DNA from: Zoroaster sp. YZ-2022
Lineage: Eukaryota > Echinodermata > Asteroidea > Forcipulatida > Zoroasteridae
Assembly: GCA_029582265.1 (NCBI GenBank)
Contig: CM055822.1
Span: 40,197,067 to 40,261,066 of the forward strand
Direction of reading: 5' to 3'
DNA: 64,000 bases
Part shown: positions 62,835-64,000 of the stretch, piece after piece
How the letters are laid out: every line of letters begins with the position of its first letter
Numbering within the stretch: position 1 is the first letter of the stretch
The notes under the pieces: generated by a model
What the model was told of the DNA's origin: nothing
The model's input: the letters and a program-made list of their open reading frames with translations, nothing else
Databases searched by the model: none
Made by a program: the position numbers and the translations under genes

Positions 62835-63779
62835 GTATGTATGATTTTTTGCCTGCTTGCATCGTGTATATGGTTTTTGTTTCTTGCTGTGACCATCTCA
62901 ATATACCGCAGTTTTTTACCATTATATATTGTATTAACTTTGTATATGCCTACATCAGGGGCGGATCCAGGTCTTTTGAAGGGAGGGGTGCAAATGGTTG
63001 GAATTATTGCTTAATATTCATGACATAACTCCGCTGGCATTAACAGCACCTTAAACTACTTCAAACTGTGTTTTTTGAACGAAAAAAACATATGTATATA
63101 CGAGGCCTGTAGGTTTTCCCGGCCAATTGAAAATGTTAGACCTCCCGGCTCAGTCAATTTCATTTGAAATTTAATGTTCCTTTACATCATCATTCAATTT
63201 AATTATAACAATTGTCCTTAAAATAGTATAATTCATAACCAAAATTAGTTCATTCAAATTGAAAGTGGCGTTAAGTTCAATCAATATTGTTATAGCTAGT
63301 ATACAAACAAGATGTTGATCAAGCACTCATTTTCATCATTGTGTAAACATATTTCATTTATTTATTTATTGTTTTGCATGCAAATTTAATTTTTCTGGTA
63401 GAATTGTGTTTTCAAAAATGATTATTGACTCAACAATAAATCGAAAACATCCAGTGGTTTAACCACGGAGGGGGGTAAGGGCCCGCTGATTTTTGGTTTA
63501 ATTTTCTGTAAATATGTCCCGAAATTAATTTATTGTGGGTCCCGTTTTAAGTAACTTGGCCGGACACTTCTTTGTTTAATGTTAACTTAACATGTTTTGT
63601 GAAATGTCATTTTAAAGTATCCTTTCTAAAACGATGTGATCAATGTTCAGATGAAAACAACATTTTTGGAAAATGCCCGTAAAATAGCGAAACATACGGA
63701 CGGTACATATTTGATTGTTTTGTATGATGCAATCATGCTCACATAAAAACCAGACAAGTGTTTTATTTTTCTTCCTCAG
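62835..63779 (+). other. Intron of the PAN-domain gene
   Basis: A 945-bp intron with GTATGT donor and TTTTTCTTCCTCAG acceptor. At 62957-62970 it has AGGGGCGGATCCAGG, a word shared with 10615-10632. The rest is AT-rich with no recognised feature. Confidence 0.65.
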
Positions 63780-63864
63780 ATGGGATGCGACATTCAGCAT
63801 GGGTCAACTCGTACTACGTATTGCAATGATAACAAATCAGTAGATCCTTGTAATAATAGTCAAG
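63780..63864 (+). CDS. Second coding exon of the PAN-domain gene
   Basis: The acceptor CTTCCTCAG precedes 63780 and the donor CAAG|GTGAGT follows 63864. In phase 0 with the first exon it reads MGCDIQHGSTRTTYCNDNKS, then VDPCNNSQ, leaving one base. MGC supplies the last PAN-type cysteine, and DPCNNSQ looks like the start of an EGF-like domain, in which Cys-x3-6-Cys would continue in the next exon beyond the window. It is too short for an ORF finder and is supported by both splice sites and the phase. The 63865-64000 remainder is intron with a CTGT-rich patch. Confidence 0.75.
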
Positions 63865-64000
63865 GTGAGTGATTGTCTGTCTGTTCTGTCTGTCGGACTG
63901 TCTTTAAGCAATCCGTCATTCCGTCTTCTGCCCTCAGTCTGTGCGACACCAGCATAAACGCGCCTTGGTAATAACCGATTGAAAGTTTTTTCCAAGATTG

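Noticed and set aside
62835..63014. Hydrophobic C-terminal extension (CMIFCLLASCIWFLFL) as a transmembrane anchor of the PAN protein
   Set aside because: It begins exactly at a GTATGT splice donor, and a matching acceptor and in-phase exon at 63780 supply the missing PAN cysteine; the tail also runs into a dispersed repeat word.

Overview
The window is AT-rich, intron-bearing eukaryotic DNA from an animal. GT-AG exons, CR1/L2-, L1- and jockey-like LINEs, Penelope-like elements, tRNA-derived SINEs, piggyBac and hAT elements, and a PAN/EGF-type secreted protein suggest a marine invertebrate, plausibly a deuterostome such as an echinoderm, hemichordate or amphioxus. The species cannot be fixed from the sequence alone. 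There are no operons, CRISPR arrays or rRNA genes.

Host genes lie only at the two ends, both on the + strand. The last three coding exons of one gene (6013-6191, 9138-9316, 10111-10163) join in matching splice phases. They encode the C-terminal part of an extracellular-looking domain (NYFSxxG, RRFFxNxxYGGC, GWL, CxWE, ILYS, GRADYL). At the right end, the first two coding exons of another gene (62508-62834, 63780-63864) encode a signal peptide and a PAN/apple-like domain. The gene continues past the window. The two may be neighbouring members of one secreted-protein family; this is inference.

The roughly 52 kb between them is a mobile-element graveyard. From left to right it holds: a 1.97-kb hAT-type element with a perfect 8-bp target duplication (12328-14294); a Penelope 3' fragment and a tRNA-like SINE; a 256-bp MITE (17521-17776); a nearly complete 2.45-kb piggyBac with a broken transposase (19092-21539); an 8.7-kb inverted-arm structure (21593-30296) with a TTAA MITE in one arm and a SINE in the other; an L1/Tx1-like LINE remnant joined to a Penelope tail (32440-33380); an 'ATCGTG' element (33723-34794); two more SINEs; a roughly 7-kb 33-bp minisatellite interrupted twice by copies of one LINE fragment (36741-43714); a roughly 0.89-kb (ATC)n tract; several short tandem arrays; two members of an unclassified 'TACGTCCG' foldback family (52640-53608 and 53797-59275); and a degenerate Penelope element with RT and GIY-YIG domains (59976-61348).

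The most interesting system is the 'TACGTCCG' foldback family. Its two copies share the same TGTTCCGGACC end, are built of arrays of a short TAYGTCCG motif, and have perfect 6-bp target duplications (GACGTT and CACGTG) sharing an ACGT core. A direct paralogue of the surrounding DNA at 61349-62000 lacks both copies and so acts as a natural near-empty site. The larger copy is 5.5 kb and carries a second inverted-repeat structure plus a 5'-truncated LINE that ends directly against the right array, so it looks like a composite or cargo-bearing unit.
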